Assembly: GCF_002104475.1 (NCBI RefSeq)
Contig: NZ_NBOF01000003.1
Span: 744,001 to 808,000, forward strand
Reading direction: 5' to 3'
DNA length: 64,000 nt
Source of the DNA: Cognaticolwellia mytili
GTDB taxonomy: Bacteria; Pseudomonadota; Gammaproteobacteria; Enterobacterales; Alteromonadaceae
Shown: one piece after another, positions 45,797 to 55,012 of the stretch
Layout of the letters: the number at the start of each line of letters is the position of its first letter
Numbering within the stretch: the first letter of the stretch is position 1
Notes under the pieces: generated by a model
Database searches by the model: none
Seen by the model: only the letters and a program-made list of their open reading frames with translations
Told to the model about the DNA's origin: nothing
Position numbers and translations under genes: made by a program

Positions 45797-46936
45797 CTAA
45801 TTATTTTTAGATGAATAATCTTCTAAAAATCTACGGTGTCTTTTCTTATGCCAAGTCAGCATTTTATCCGAAAATTTAACAGCATCTTTTTGGTGTTTTA
45901 TAGCTTTTTTAAAATCACCTATTTTGTCATATGCTTTAGCTAGATTATGGTGACTATAGGCATCTTCAGGGTAGCGTTTCACCATTTCTTTAAAGACCAT
46001 AAGCCCATCTGCTTGAGAAGCGTTTAATAAAAAAAATCCTAATGCGTTAATTGAATTTTTTGGCGAGACTGCGAATCCATATTTTTCCTCTGATAAATAT
46101 TCATAATGTTGAACAATAGCTTCAATTCCTTTTTGAGAAATTTCAGATTCAGGTGCTAACCCTTGATGAATATCATCAAATATTTTTTCTATTCCCATGA
46201 TTACAGAAACTAAAGGAAGAGACATAAAGTAATTGCTATCAAAATGTTTGTAATGCCAGTCTAATTTTTTAGGAGCATATTTTTGAAATATTGAATGAAG
46301 CTGACTGTACAACTCATTTTGGTGCTCCTCCTTAAAACTCGTACCATGACTAAATAGTAGGAAGCGAGGTTTATTGTTAAGCTTTGATAATTTTTTTGAT
46401 GCTGTCGAAATAATACCAGCATGATTATCTTTTAACTCAGGGCTAATCGCAATGTAAGCATTAAACATATCAGGTTTGTTGATCAAGGTAGATAACACAA
46501 TGGTTCCGTTGCCCCTGAATCCACTCATTATTTTAAAGCCATTGGTTCTATATTTTTTATCTACTTCTGGCAGTAGCTTTTTATCAAAAAAATCTAATAA
46601 TGGTGTGGTTTTACCTGTCGCATCAAATAACATTCCCACTCTATTACCAACAGCGGGAGTTACTATAATTGTTTGAAGCCAAGGCCACTCTCCATTATGA
46701 CTCATCCAATCATGCATACCTCTGAGGTAAGTATCTGATTTTGGATGAAAGTCGAACATCATGACATAGGATTTATTTGTGTTTTTAGAATAACCTGATG
46801 GAAGGGTAATATTGAATACTAATGGTTCAGAAAACCCAGGGTAAGCAATTTCTATCTGCTCTTGCTTACTGGTAGCGTTAGAAATAAAGCTTGTTAATAA
46901 AAATATAAGTAAAGTTAACTTGCTAAATAGATTCAT
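45797..46936 (-). CDS. esterase-like protein lacking the nucleophile serine, with C-terminal TPR
   Basis: Secreted protein of 379 residues. The signal peptide covers about 1-22, an esterase D-like alpha/beta-hydrolase domain covers about 25-285, and a TPR-type repeat is near 325-365 (DAYSHHNLAKAYDKIGDFKKAIKH). The fold is recognisable from KIMSGFRGNGTIVL...NKPDMFNAYIAISPEL. Where active relatives have G-H-S-M-G-G, this protein has G-F-R-G-N-G, placing Arg141 at the nucleophile position. It is therefore probably not a classical serine esterase and may be a binding or scaffold protein. It is a single gene with a long gap upstream. Confidence 0.8.
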   Translation of the reverse strand: MNLFSKLTLLIFLLTSFISNATSKQEQIEIAYPGFSEPLVFNITLPSGYSKNTNKSYVMMFDFHPKSDTYLRGMHDWMSHNGEWPWLQTIIVTPAVGNRVGMLFDATGKTTPLLDFFDKKLLPEVDKKYRTNGFKIMSGFRGNGTIVLSTLINKPDMFNAYIAISPELKDNHAGIISTASKKLSKLNNKPRFLLFSHGTSFKEEHQNELYSQLHSIFQKYAPKKLDWHYKHFDSNYFMSLPLVSVIMGIEKIFDDIHQGLAPESEISQKGIEAIVQHYEYLSEEKYGFAVSPKNSINALGFFLLNASQADGLMVFKEMVKRYPEDAYSHHNLAKAYDKIGDFKKAIKHQKDAVKFSDKMLTWHKKRHRRFLEDYSSKNN

Positions 46937-47391
46937 TTTTTTCCTTAATTTAAAGTCAGTCTGTAGTAGAGTTATTATTAATCAGTTCATTAACTCAATG
47001 TACCCTTTATTTTGCTAAATAAAATGAATAAAGCTGAAGTTTAGCTAATTTATCACTGAATACTTTATCTTTCATGAAGTTAAGAGATAATATTGCTTTT
47101 AATATGAGCGTGGTTATACAAAAGTTTAATGTCCGCAATTGACTAATAGCCGAAATTATCAGTTAACTCACTCAAAGCTTCCACTTCGCGCACAAGGTTA
47201 GCATTAGCAGTTTTATGATGAAAAACCGCTTTAGTGGCTTTTGATACCATCACATTAGGTTAAATGAGCTAAATCACTTAAAGGGCCTTATTAATTGCAT
47301 AGCCTTTTTTAATGCGAGCTATTTTATTTAGACTTCTTAGCATTATTGCTTTAGATTGAGCCGCGTTGACATCAACTACAAGGAACGTATT
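46937..47391. other. gap with a possible gene remnant
   Basis: A 455-base region without a supported gene. A 35-codon frame on the minus strand (47143-47250) with coding-like composition is described separately. Confidence 0.4.
47143..47250 (-). pseudogene. possible small ORF or gene remnant
   Basis: A 35-codon frame from ATG 47250 to TAG 47143. The predicted peptide (MVSKATKAVFHHKTANANLV, then a short acidic C-terminal half) looks more protein-like than its surroundings. It has no ribosome site, and no family is recognised. It could be the relic of a longer gene or chance. Confidence 0.2.
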
Positions 47392-48513
47392 GTGAAATTA
47401 TTCATCCCCCTCTTAAGCATGTTATTTATTGGTACAGGTGTTTTACCCTGTTATGCCAACAGTGATCCAACACCTACCGTAAATACGCCTATCGTAAATG
47501 CCTCGGTCAAGTTACAAGCGCTGGAACAATGGATAGACGAGCAGGGTAAAAGTGGCCAGCTAAGCGGTACTTTTTTATTTGCGAAAAAAGGCAACGTTCT
47601 CTTAAAAAAGGCGGTTGGTAAAGTTCATCCTGACCAAGACAAGGCCATTGTTTTAGATTCTTCATTTAACATAGGTTCAGTATCTAAACAATTTACCGGC
47701 ATGGCAGTGATGTTACTCAGTTATCAGGGGAAATTGGATTACGATGCCAGTGTCCAGCAATACTTACCTGAATTTCCCTATGCCAACATCACGGTTCGAC
47801 ATCTACTTAATCATACTTCTGGGCTTGCGGACTATATGGATTTAGCCGAAGAGCATTGGAATAATACAATTTTTACTAATCAGGATATGCTCAACTTATT
47901 CGTTAAGTATCAGCCCTCATTGGAATTTGTACCCGGTAGCAAATTTGCCTATAGCAATTCTGGCTATGTCACGCTTTCTGCGGTTATAGAGCGAGTGTCA
48001 AAAATGTCATTTGCTCATTACTTAGATAAACACATATTCCAACCTTTGAATATGAAACATACCAAGGTGGTGAATTTATTATCAGAGCCAAACTTATTGC
48101 CTTCTAGAGTGTATGGTCAAAATAGTGATGGCCTAGATGATTTAGTCTATTTAGATGGAGTTTCGGGCGACGGAGCTGTTTACTCGTCAATCGATGATCT
48201 TTTAAAGTGGCATTACGGCTTACTAAATAATAAGTTACTACCTAAAGAGCTACAGCAAGCCAGTATTACTCCGACAACATTGAACGATGGTTCATTATTC
48301 CATTATGGATTTGGTTGGTTTATCGATAGAAAATCACCGTTTATTGTTGCACATTCCGGTGGCTGGGTAGGATTTATTTCTTATATCGCCCGCAATACTA
48401 AAAGTGATGAAATCATCGTTTTTCTCACTAATAAAGTCGGTGGTGTCGAATTTGAAGATCTGCAAAAAAGAATTTTCTCTGCAATAGATGCTAATTTTGG
48501 CGAGTTTGAATAA
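47392..48513 (+). CDS. serine hydrolase, beta-lactamase family (class C-like fold)
   Basis: Secreted penicillin-binding-protein-like hydrolase, 373 residues from the GTG at 47392. The start is chosen because AAGGA lies at the right distance and a clean signal peptide follows (KLFIPLLSMLFIGTGVLPCYA). Motifs are SVSK (nucleophile Ser, near 93), YSN (near 180) and HSGG (near 321). It likely hydrolyses a peptide or ester; beta-lactamase activity is uncertain. Although of the same family as the protein at 33965-35170, the two look only distantly related. The GNAT gene follows 38 bases later. Confidence 0.86.
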   Translation: MKLFIPLLSMLFIGTGVLPCYANSDPTPTVNTPIVNASVKLQALEQWIDEQGKSGQLSGTFLFAKKGNVLLKKAVGKVHPDQDKAIVLDSSFNIGSVSKQFTGMAVMLLSYQGKLDYDASVQQYLPEFPYANITVRHLLNHTSGLADYMDLAEEHWNNTIFTNQDMLNLFVKYQPSLEFVPGSKFAYSNSGYVTLSAVIERVSKMSFAHYLDKHIFQPLNMKHTKVVNLLSEPNLLPSRVYGQNSDGLDDLVYLDGVSGDGAVYSSIDDLLKWHYGLLNNKLLPKELQQASITPTTLNDGSLFHYGFGWFIDRKSPFIVAHSGGWVGFISYIARNTKSDEIIVFLTNKVGGVEFEDLQKRIFSAIDANFGEFE

Positions 48514-48551
48514 TTATTTGCCTAATGACTAGCATTTAACAAGGTTACAAT

Positions 48552-48974
48552 ATGACATTATCAAAGTTCACTATTAAACACGATAGCCCAACTGCAGCAG
48601 CCTTTATTGATTTAAGGATGGCGATTGGTTGGGGCGGGTCGGATGTTGCTATGGTTGAGGCGAGCTTAGCTAACTCACTTTTTCATGTCACTATTTATCA
48701 GGAAAATAAACTCATTGCTATGGGCAGGGTGGTTGGCGACGGCGCAATGTATTTTTATGTACAAGATGTTGTCGTTGGTCCTCATTATCAAGGGCAAGGT
48801 ATTGGTAATAGCTTAATGAATGAAATAGAAGGCTATTTAAGCCAAACAGCAAAGTCGGGAGCTACTATTGGACTATTAGCGGCTAAAGGTAAAGAAGGCT
48901 TTTACCAACATTTTGGCTACCAGCAAAGGCCTAGTGATACGCTCGGAAATGGTATGTGTAAATTTATCACCTGA
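48552..48974 (+). CDS. GNAT family N-acetyltransferase
   Basis: A 140-residue GCN5-related acetyltransferase covering the single domain. The acetyl-CoA-binding motif A is visible as QDVVVGPHYQGQGIGNSLM (near 75-94), followed by the ATIGLLAAKGKEGFYQHFGY segment typical of motif B (near 112-131). The acceptor substrate is unknown. The gene lies directly after the serine hydrolase gene on the same strand. Confidence 0.88.
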   Translation: MTLSKFTIKHDSPTAAAFIDLRMAIGWGGSDVAMVEASLANSLFHVTIYQENKLIAMGRVVGDGAMYFYVQDVVVGPHYQGQGIGNSLMNEIEGYLSQTAKSGATIGLLAAKGKEGFYQHFGYQQRPSDTLGNGMCKFIT

Positions 48975-49036
48975 ATAGTTTTTTAGAATTAAACCGTAAT
49001 TTTGTTTTTTTCAAAGAGTTAATTTAAAGGGGTTAC

Positions 49037-49744
49037 ATGAAAAATACATTATCTATTCGTTCTTATAGCCGAAATAAAAAAGGTCATAGTCACCCCTTTC
49101 ATCAGATAGTCTTGCCATTGCGGGGAGCAATAACTATTGATGTCGACGGTTTTGCAGGCAAAGTGACTCCCGGCGAATGTGTGGTGATTAAAAAAGGCAA
49201 CGAACATCACTTTACTTCAGATACTGAAGCAAGGTTCGTGGTTGCCGATATGGCTGAGTTGCCAGAAAATATCTTGTTATCAGAAGTCATCGTGTTCTCT
49301 ATTAATCAATCTCTTTTTCGTTTTCTTAGCTTTATGGAAGCGCAATTAGAACAGCAAGTAAATGCTGAATTAGAGCGGATTTCTTACCTGATGTTTTTTG
49401 AATTGCTCAGTAAACAAATACTATTAAAACAGCTAAATCATAGAATTCGAGAAGCTGTTGAATTCATAGAGATACACATTACTGAAGCGCTGCCCATAGA
49501 CAGGTTGGCAGGTGTTTCATGTTTGAGTTCAACTCAGTTTAAGAAGTTATTTAAGGCTCAGGTTGGACTAACCGCTGCACAATACGTAACTAAACTGCGC
49601 ATGGAAAAAGCACAAGCGCTTCTGATTCATACCGATTACCCACTGCAAATTGTTGCTGAGCGTGTTGGTTATGCCGATTTCACGGCGTTCAGTAGACGAT
49701 TTTCCCAATATTTTGGTCTTTCGCCGTCAAGAATGTCAGAATAA
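49037..49744 (+). CDS. AraC family transcriptional regulator with cupin sensor
   Basis: A 235-residue DNA-binding regulator. The N-terminal cupin-like sensor is at about 5-75, with the histidine-rich HSHPFHQIVLPLRG segment near 17-30 and a second His pair in NEHHFTSD near 55-62. The C-terminal AraC domain is at about 135-235 and has two helix-turn-helix units, the second carrying VGYADFTAFSRRFSQYFGLSP. A GGGG ribosome site precedes the ATG. It sits 98 bases upstream of an EamA-type exporter on the same strand and may control it. Confidence 0.9.
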   Translation: MKNTLSIRSYSRNKKGHSHPFHQIVLPLRGAITIDVDGFAGKVTPGECVVIKKGNEHHFTSDTEARFVVADMAELPENILLSEVIVFSINQSLFRFLSFMEAQLEQQVNAELERISYLMFFELLSKQILLKQLNHRIREAVEFIEIHITEALPIDRLAGVSCLSSTQFKKLFKAQVGLTAAQYVTKLRMEKAQALLIHTDYPLQIVAERVGYADFTAFSRRFSQYFGLSPSRMSE

Positions 49745-49842
49745 TTGCGTCTGTATTGTAATGATAAGCGTCTTATCAGCAAAATAATTTCATTCCATCT
49801 GTATATGCTAATAGTCACTGTAAAATAGAAGGTGAAGCAATT

Positions 49843-50757
49843 ATGTTGTGGCGAAATGACGTGTTGGGTGGCGTAATAAGTGTTGTTCTAGCAAGTGTTC
49901 TGTGTGGAACAACAGGTACCGCAGCGACCCTTACTCCAGATGTTAGTCCTATGGCGACGGGGGCTTTTGCAATGGGAATAGGCGGCCTGTTATTACTTCT
50001 TAATGCTCGTCAGGCATTAGTGAACGATTTAAGGAAGTTAACTTCTCAAGCTAAACTTCTCTTTATAGGAGGAGTCTCGGTAGCGATTTATCCCTTAGCA
50101 TTTTATACCTCAATGAAATGGACAGGTGTTGCCATAGGTACCGTTATATCAATTGCTAGTGCTCCTTTCTTCACTGTGATATTAGAGCGTCTAATTAGCA
50201 AAAAGAAGATCTCCTTACAATGGATGGTAAGTTTTGCTTTTGGAGCTTTGGGGATTATTTTTCTAACTTTGGGTAAACAAAAGGTTTCGGATCTCGAAGT
50301 AGATGCTGTTACTCAATATTTGGGTGTTGTACTCGGGATAATTGCTGGGCTGGCATATGCTACATATTCATGGGCTGCAAAGCGAATGATAGAAGATGGC
50401 ATAAGTGCTAAATCATCGGTAGCTAGTATGTTTGGAATCGCTGCGATGCTTTTACTACCTTCTTTGTTTTTTACTGGTGATAACTTATTCGCCTCAACAA
50501 CTAATTCAGCCGTTGCGCTTTATATGGCTGTAGTGCCTATGTTTTTTGGCTACTTTCTGTTTGGTTTAGGTCTGCAACACATAGATGCGAGCAGAGCAAC
50601 ATTAATCACATTGCTTGAGCCAGTAGTTGCCACCTTATTAGCTATTGTTATCGTTGGTGAAATGTTTGATTTTAATGGTTGGCTTGGAATATTTTTTATT
50701 AGTGTTTGTTTGATGTTTCAAATGATAAAGTTACCAAAAAAATCACTAGGTGCATGA
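49843..50757 (+). CDS. EamA/DMT family transporter
   Basis: Drug/metabolite transporter family membrane protein of 304 residues with ten predicted helices arranged as two EamA repeats (about 8-140 and 158-296). Typical features are the GTTGTAATL segment in helix 1 and the LLEPVVATLLAIVIVGE motif near the end of repeat 2. Members export amino acids, metabolites or drugs; the substrate here is unknown. The AraC gene lies just upstream, and a terminator lies downstream. Confidence 0.9.
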   Translation: MLWRNDVLGGVISVVLASVLCGTTGTAATLTPDVSPMATGAFAMGIGGLLLLLNARQALVNDLRKLTSQAKLLFIGGVSVAIYPLAFYTSMKWTGVAIGTVISIASAPFFTVILERLISKKKISLQWMVSFAFGALGIIFLTLGKQKVSDLEVDAVTQYLGVVLGIIAGLAYATYSWAAKRMIEDGISAKSSVASMFGIAAMLLLPSLFFTGDNLFASTTNSAVALYMAVVPMFFGYFLFGLGLQHIDASRATLITLLEPVVATLLAIVIVGEMFDFNGWLGIFFISVCLMFQMIKLPKKSLGA

Positions 50758-50853
50758 TAGACAATTTGAAGATCATCTTAATTTACTTATTAACGTCGGT
50801 TAACAGGCACCTTATAGTGAGTGGCGCAATGTTGGAATATATTAATACTCCAA

Positions 50854-50877
50854 AAAAGCCAGCAGAAGCTGGCTTTT
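50854..50877. terminator. bidirectional terminator
   Basis: AAAAGCCAGC / GCTGGCTTTT with an AGAA loop, flanked by A-rich sequence on the left and T-rich sequence on the right, so it can terminate the exporter gene on the plus strand and the TonB receptor gene on the minus strand. Confidence 0.85.
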
Positions 50878-51009
50878 ACAATAGTCTAATCATTATCTAG
50901 CTGACATTTACAGAGTGTTTTACCTCATTGTTGATCCTCAACAAAGCTAGAAACTCAACATAACGTCATAAGGTAAGAATAAGTTATTCTTTCATTATAA
51001 TAATTTTTA

Positions 51010-53103
51010 TTAAAATTTATAGCTAACACCAAATTTTACTGTTCTAGGTTTACCGACATTAATTTCGCCATTTTCACCACCCGCTAAATAACCTTTATCA
51101 AACAAGTTTTCGACATTCAATCTTACTAGTAAATCATTACCTGCCAATGGCACAGCGTAACTTATGCCTGCATCAAAACGGGTGTAACCAGCTTTTTCTA
51201 GACTATTTTTAGCATCGGCATAACGACCACCTTCATAAAAAGCACCGACATTAAGCGCAGCATTTTCCGAAACTGAATATTTAAGCCAAGCAGAAGCGGT
51301 TAGCTCTGGTACATCTTCAGGACGATTCCCCTGATATTCATTGTGGGCGTCATATTTTGCGTTCAAGTACATTGCAGAGGTGATCAGTGATAAGTCTTCA
51401 TTGATCTCACCAATGGCCCCTAGCTCTAGTCCTTTATGGCGTTGAATGCCACCTTGTGTTGTGATTATTTCAAAGTCAGGATCATTTTCCAAGTTAACTT
51501 CAAGCACTATGTTTTTACGTTTGATGTCAAAAGCGGCGGCATTCAAACGTAATTTACCTGAAAATAATTCCCACTTGGCACCAACTTCAACCATGATGCC
51601 CTTTACAGGATCTAACTCAAGGCCGAAGTTAGCATCTTCATCATCAGTTACATCACCTTGAGGTTCAAAACTTTCACTGTAATTTGCGTAAATAGAGGCA
51701 TTTTCGCTTGGGTGATAAATCAAACCAAACTTGGGTAGTACAGAAGAATTATCAGCATCAGCTTTTTCTTGCTTATCGAATCGAACACCCAACAATACTT
51801 GCCATTGGTCATTCACTGTGATCAAGTCTTGCGTGAAAACACCATAATACTTATAGGATTCATCCTTTGCTGTAGCATCAGTATAATCAAGCACTTGGCG
51901 AGGAATAATAGTACTTTCGTTAAGATTTGCTTCCTGTTTATCGCCCTTTACTTTTAAGGAAGTGTATTCATGCTTTAAATAATTCCCGCCGAGTAATAAA
52001 TCATGAGACATACCCGCAAACTCAACCGAGCCGACAAAGTCGAAATAAAATGCCTGTTGCTTCCAGTCTTCTAATTTATCGTAAGGTTTGTTTTCATAAA
52101 GACCAGTTTCGGGATCGAAATCATCTTGCGTTTGTGGCTTACTCTCCCAACGTTCACGTTCGTTATGTTGGTTGTTGTATCCAGTTTCTAATTTCCAGTC
52201 TTCATTAAGTTGATAACTGATATCTGCGCCATAGTTTTGGCTTTGAGCATCAATTTTTGTCCATGGCATATCCCAAATAAGATCATCACCACCGATCACT
52301 TTACCATTGTCATCAACCAAAGCACCGCTGTCTTGTCCAGCTACTTCATCTGAGCTGTCAAAATGAAAAGATAGCGTCAAATCATCGCTGACATCAATAT
52401 CTGTCATCAAGCTGCCAACAATAAAATCACTTTCTTGCGCGCTACCGCTTTGATATTCTCGCCAGTTCTTATTGTCTTCTTTTTCTACAATAGCGCGATA
52501 ACGTATGGTCTTTTCTTCATTTAGACTGCCACCAACATCAAGCCCCATTCTTAATGAACCATTCTCGTCACCTTTAATCGAAAGTTCAGCAAAGGAATCA
52601 AACGTTGGTTTTTTAGTGACTAAGTTAACTAATCCACCAGGTGTTGATTGCCCGTAAAGCAAGCTCGATGGCCCTTTTAACACTTCAACATTATCGATTA
52701 GTGCCATAGGTAAACGATATTTAGAAAAGTGCTGATGGCCGTTTTTTAGTAAGTTGGTACTTTCCTCAAGTGTGAAACCACGTAAGCTAAAGCGCTCTCG
52801 GTCGGTTGTCACTCTGCCAATTGAAACACTGGCGTCGTTTCTTAATGCATCGCCTAATGTTACTACTAGTTGGTCATTCATCACTTCCACGGGAATAACC
52901 GTTACGGCTTGGGGGGTATTTAACAATGATACATTCGAACGCATTGCAGCATGTGCTTCATCCGTTTTATAATGAGCATGTTTGCCAATGACTGTTAAAA
53001 CTTCGATATCCTTATCGATTTTATCATTTGCTGTCGCAAATGCGCTTGTTGGTTGTAAAATCACGGCGATAACGGCGGATATCAATTTAACTTTTGTGTT
53101 CAT
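51010..53103 (-). CDS. TonB-dependent siderophore receptor
   Basis: Outer-membrane beta-barrel transporter of 697 residues for a ferric siderophore-type substrate. A signal peptide (about 1-23) is followed by a plug domain (about 50-160, with TPQAVTVIPVEVM and the NVEVLKGPSSLLYGQSTPGGLVN signature near 135-155). The barrel ends in aromatic Phe (VSYKF). The FpvA/FhuE-like plug suggests a hydroxamate-type siderophore, which is inference. The promoter carries a Fur box (53180-53198) overlapping a -35 TTGACA. The PepSY protein gene is upstream on the same strand, an arrangement common in iron-uptake loci. No siderophore synthesis genes are nearby. Confidence 0.94.
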   Translation of the reverse strand: MNTKVKLISAVIAVILQPTSAFATANDKIDKDIEVLTVIGKHAHYKTDEAHAAMRSNVSLLNTPQAVTVIPVEVMNDQLVVTLGDALRNDASVSIGRVTTDRERFSLRGFTLEESTNLLKNGHQHFSKYRLPMALIDNVEVLKGPSSLLYGQSTPGGLVNLVTKKPTFDSFAELSIKGDENGSLRMGLDVGGSLNEEKTIRYRAIVEKEDNKNWREYQSGSAQESDFIVGSLMTDIDVSDDLTLSFHFDSSDEVAGQDSGALVDDNGKVIGGDDLIWDMPWTKIDAQSQNYGADISYQLNEDWKLETGYNNQHNERERWESKPQTQDDFDPETGLYENKPYDKLEDWKQQAFYFDFVGSVEFAGMSHDLLLGGNYLKHEYTSLKVKGDKQEANLNESTIIPRQVLDYTDATAKDESYKYYGVFTQDLITVNDQWQVLLGVRFDKQEKADADNSSVLPKFGLIYHPSENASIYANYSESFEPQGDVTDDEDANFGLELDPVKGIMVEVGAKWELFSGKLRLNAAAFDIKRKNIVLEVNLENDPDFEIITTQGGIQRHKGLELGAIGEINEDLSLITSAMYLNAKYDAHNEYQGNRPEDVPELTASAWLKYSVSENAALNVGAFYEGGRYADAKNSLEKAGYTRFDAGISYAVPLAGNDLLVRLNVENLFDKGYLAGGENGEINVGKPRTVKFGVSYKF

Positions 53104-53171
53104 ATGTTCTCAATGCCTGTACTTATGCATTTTAATATACACAGTACGGTGGGAGTTAATAATTTTGGAAG

Positions 53172-53200
53172 ATGGTAGTGGTAATGAGAATTATTGTCAA
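53172..53200 (-). promoter_or_regulatory. promoter of the TonB receptor gene
   Basis: On the minus strand, -35 TTGACA (53200-53195) and -10 TACCAT (53177-53172) are separated by 17 bases, a sigma-70 type promoter. The Fur box overlaps the -35 and spacer, so iron-bound Fur would block polymerase. Confidence 0.65.
53180..53198 (-). promoter_or_regulatory. Fur box
   Basis: The plus strand reads GGTAATGAGAATTATTGTC, 15 of 19 matches to the classical Fur consensus GATAATGATAATCATTATC. It sits over the TonB receptor promoter, 77 bases before the start codon. Confidence 0.8.
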
Positions 53201-53248
53201 TTGCAATCGTAAAAGAGGAGCTGAATATATTAAAATATCTAGCTCTTT

Positions 53249-53262
53249 GTGATCTACATCAA
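53249..53262 (-). promoter_or_regulatory. CRP/FNR-like site upstream of the TonB receptor
   Basis: GTGATCTACATCAA matches the FNR consensus at 9 of 10 positions and also fits a CRP half-pattern (TGTGA-N6-TCA). It is centred about 90 bases upstream of the predicted receptor transcript start, a common class I activator distance. It shares its 12-base core with the perfect FNR box at 35349. Confidence 0.45.
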
Positions 53263-53285
53263 CGGTTGCAGTTACTATTTGCAGG

Positions 53286-54494
53286 TTATTTATAAGTTAG
53301 TATTGTCGACAGCTGCGGTGAAAACGGTACAGATTCATTTTTGGGTAATGCAACATTGATAGTGGTTAGCACAACTCCTACAATGCAAATGATGATAGTG
53401 AGTATGCCTGATATTCCTTGCCATTTTATCACTGAGGGCTGCTTACGTTTAGCTTTAAGCCAAGCCATATATATCCCCGATGCGATCATAAAACTCATAA
53501 GCAAGCCAAAAATAAACCAAATGATTTTAGAGGTTAAGCCGAAAAAACTGCCAAAATGAATTAAATCTACAGTATCTGTTAAACGGGAATAGGCTGATAA
53601 TTCAGCCGCCGGCTGCACCTTTAATACTTCAGCTGTAACAGGGTGAAGATAAACACGGTTGGCGCGATCAACCACCAAAAAATCATGATTAAACCCTCTG
53701 ATTTCTATCGGCTTTTTAGTGTTGTTTGGGTAACGTATATAACTAATCTCTAAGCTTTTAAATGCTGCCTGAGCATTGATTAATATCTTAGTTAAAGATG
53801 CGGGTTTAGCGTTAACTTCGGATGATTGAATTTGCGGTTTCTGCGGGTAATATTCAATACCTGCTGTTTGCAGTGTTTGGTCAATAAAATACCAAAAGCT
53901 GGTGATTGAGACCGTTGCAATAAACCACCATGACCATAAACCGATAATTTTATGCCAACTAGACCAAGTTGCACGTGTTGATAGCTTAAGTTTATTTGGT
54001 TGCTTAAAAAAATGACGCCACCAATCCTTATAAATAAAAAAGCTACTGACTAAGGTAATTAATAACAATAAGCTTAATGTGGTAATCAAGAATTTACCTG
54101 CATTTCCCATCGAAAGTTTCCGGTGAATATCGCGAAGAAAACGAGTGAGTCTCCCCCAGTTTCCTTTGCCTAGGATTTTCCCTGTATTGGGATCAAAATA
54201 GATAAAACTCAGTAAGTTATTAGTTACTATTTGTGCTTCGCCTGAAAGGTATCTTTCTGGTCTTATTTGAATGCGTTGTAGATAACTATTGGGGTAGGCT
54301 TTAGATAACTCTGTTTCAAGCTGTTGAAAGTCTACTTTTGTTCTTGGGGTAAGTGCACGAAATTTTTCATCGATTAAATATTCAATTTCATGGCTGACAC
54401 TCGCAATTGTGCCGGTGAAGCATACAAATAATAATAATGCGCCTAAAAATACTCCTGCCCAAGTATGAAGCTGAAACCACTGCTTATTTGTCAC
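53286..54494 (-). CDS. PepSY-associated membrane protein
   Basis: Inner-membrane protein of 402 residues with the PepSY-TM architecture. Helix 1 starts in LHTWAGVFLGALLLFVCFTG (about 8-28). A periplasmic PepSY-like region follows (about 40-120), then helices near 140-160, 185-205, 335-355 and 365-385. Members are often beside siderophore receptors, and some reduce or release ferric siderophores at the inner membrane. It is followed by the TonB receptor gene on the same strand; the Fur/CRP-type sites sit between them. Confidence 0.9.
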   Translation of the reverse strand: MTNKQWFQLHTWAGVFLGALLLFVCFTGTIASVSHEIEYLIDEKFRALTPRTKVDFQQLETELSKAYPNSYLQRIQIRPERYLSGEAQIVTNNLLSFIYFDPNTGKILGKGNWGRLTRFLRDIHRKLSMGNAGKFLITTLSLLLLITLVSSFFIYKDWWRHFFKQPNKLKLSTRATWSSWHKIIGLWSWWFIATVSITSFWYFIDQTLQTAGIEYYPQKPQIQSSEVNAKPASLTKILINAQAAFKSLEISYIRYPNNTKKPIEIRGFNHDFLVVDRANRVYLHPVTAEVLKVQPAAELSAYSRLTDTVDLIHFGSFFGLTSKIIWFIFGLLMSFMIASGIYMAWLKAKRKQPSVIKWQGISGILTIIICIVGVVLTTINVALPKNESVPFSPQLSTILTYK

Positions 54495-55012
54495 TTTAAA
54501 ACCTTTCTAAAACGCTATCACTGACGACGATAGCTGATATACCCTGAAATTTCGCTGCCACTATAGCAGCTAACTACCAATAAGCACCGCTTTATCTGAG
54601 CACATTTCCCTTGTGAAGCATGAGCAAGAAACATTCTCCTTGATCATTTAACGACAAAACATCCTCTCTATTTTGAATTAAAATGGTGAAGATAACGATG
54701 ATTCTTAGGCTAAAAATTTAGAAAATAAGAGTATTGGTACCGTGCTATCGGTTATTGATCGTATAATATTTTTCAGTAATTCAAATTCTGCACCTGTTAA
54801 TATTTACAATAATAAGCCGTTAACACTGCATCATTAACGAGTTTTTAGCTTAATTAAGTTATTTAATCATCAAGTGAATTAATTTTTTTAATTTAAATAA
54901 CGAATATATAGTTCTATCAGAAACTTATGATGTGCAAATAATAGTTTTTTGATAAGACCTTTCAATCATCATTTTTATATTGTGTCGGTAACTTAAAAAT
55001 AAGGAGTTATCG
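54495..55012. other. divergent gap between the PepSY and MBL-fold genes
   Basis: A 518-base AT-rich region with no supported gene. A weak Fur-like sequence (about 54693-54711) was considered but is only 13/19. Promoters for both divergent genes must lie here. Confidence 0.4.

Noticed and set aside
33965-48513. Two class C-like serine hydrolases (33965-35170 and 47392-48513) considered as beta-lactamase resistance genes
   Set aside because: The SxxK, YxN and HSG motifs are shared by many esterases and peptidases, and nothing specific to AmpC was seen; only the B1-type enzyme deserves a resistance flag.
54693-54711. Fur-like sequence GATAACGATGATTCTTAGG in the PepSY/MBL gap
   Set aside because: Only about 13 of 19 matches, with a poor right half, and about 200 bases from either start codon; not better than expected by chance in AT-rich DNA.
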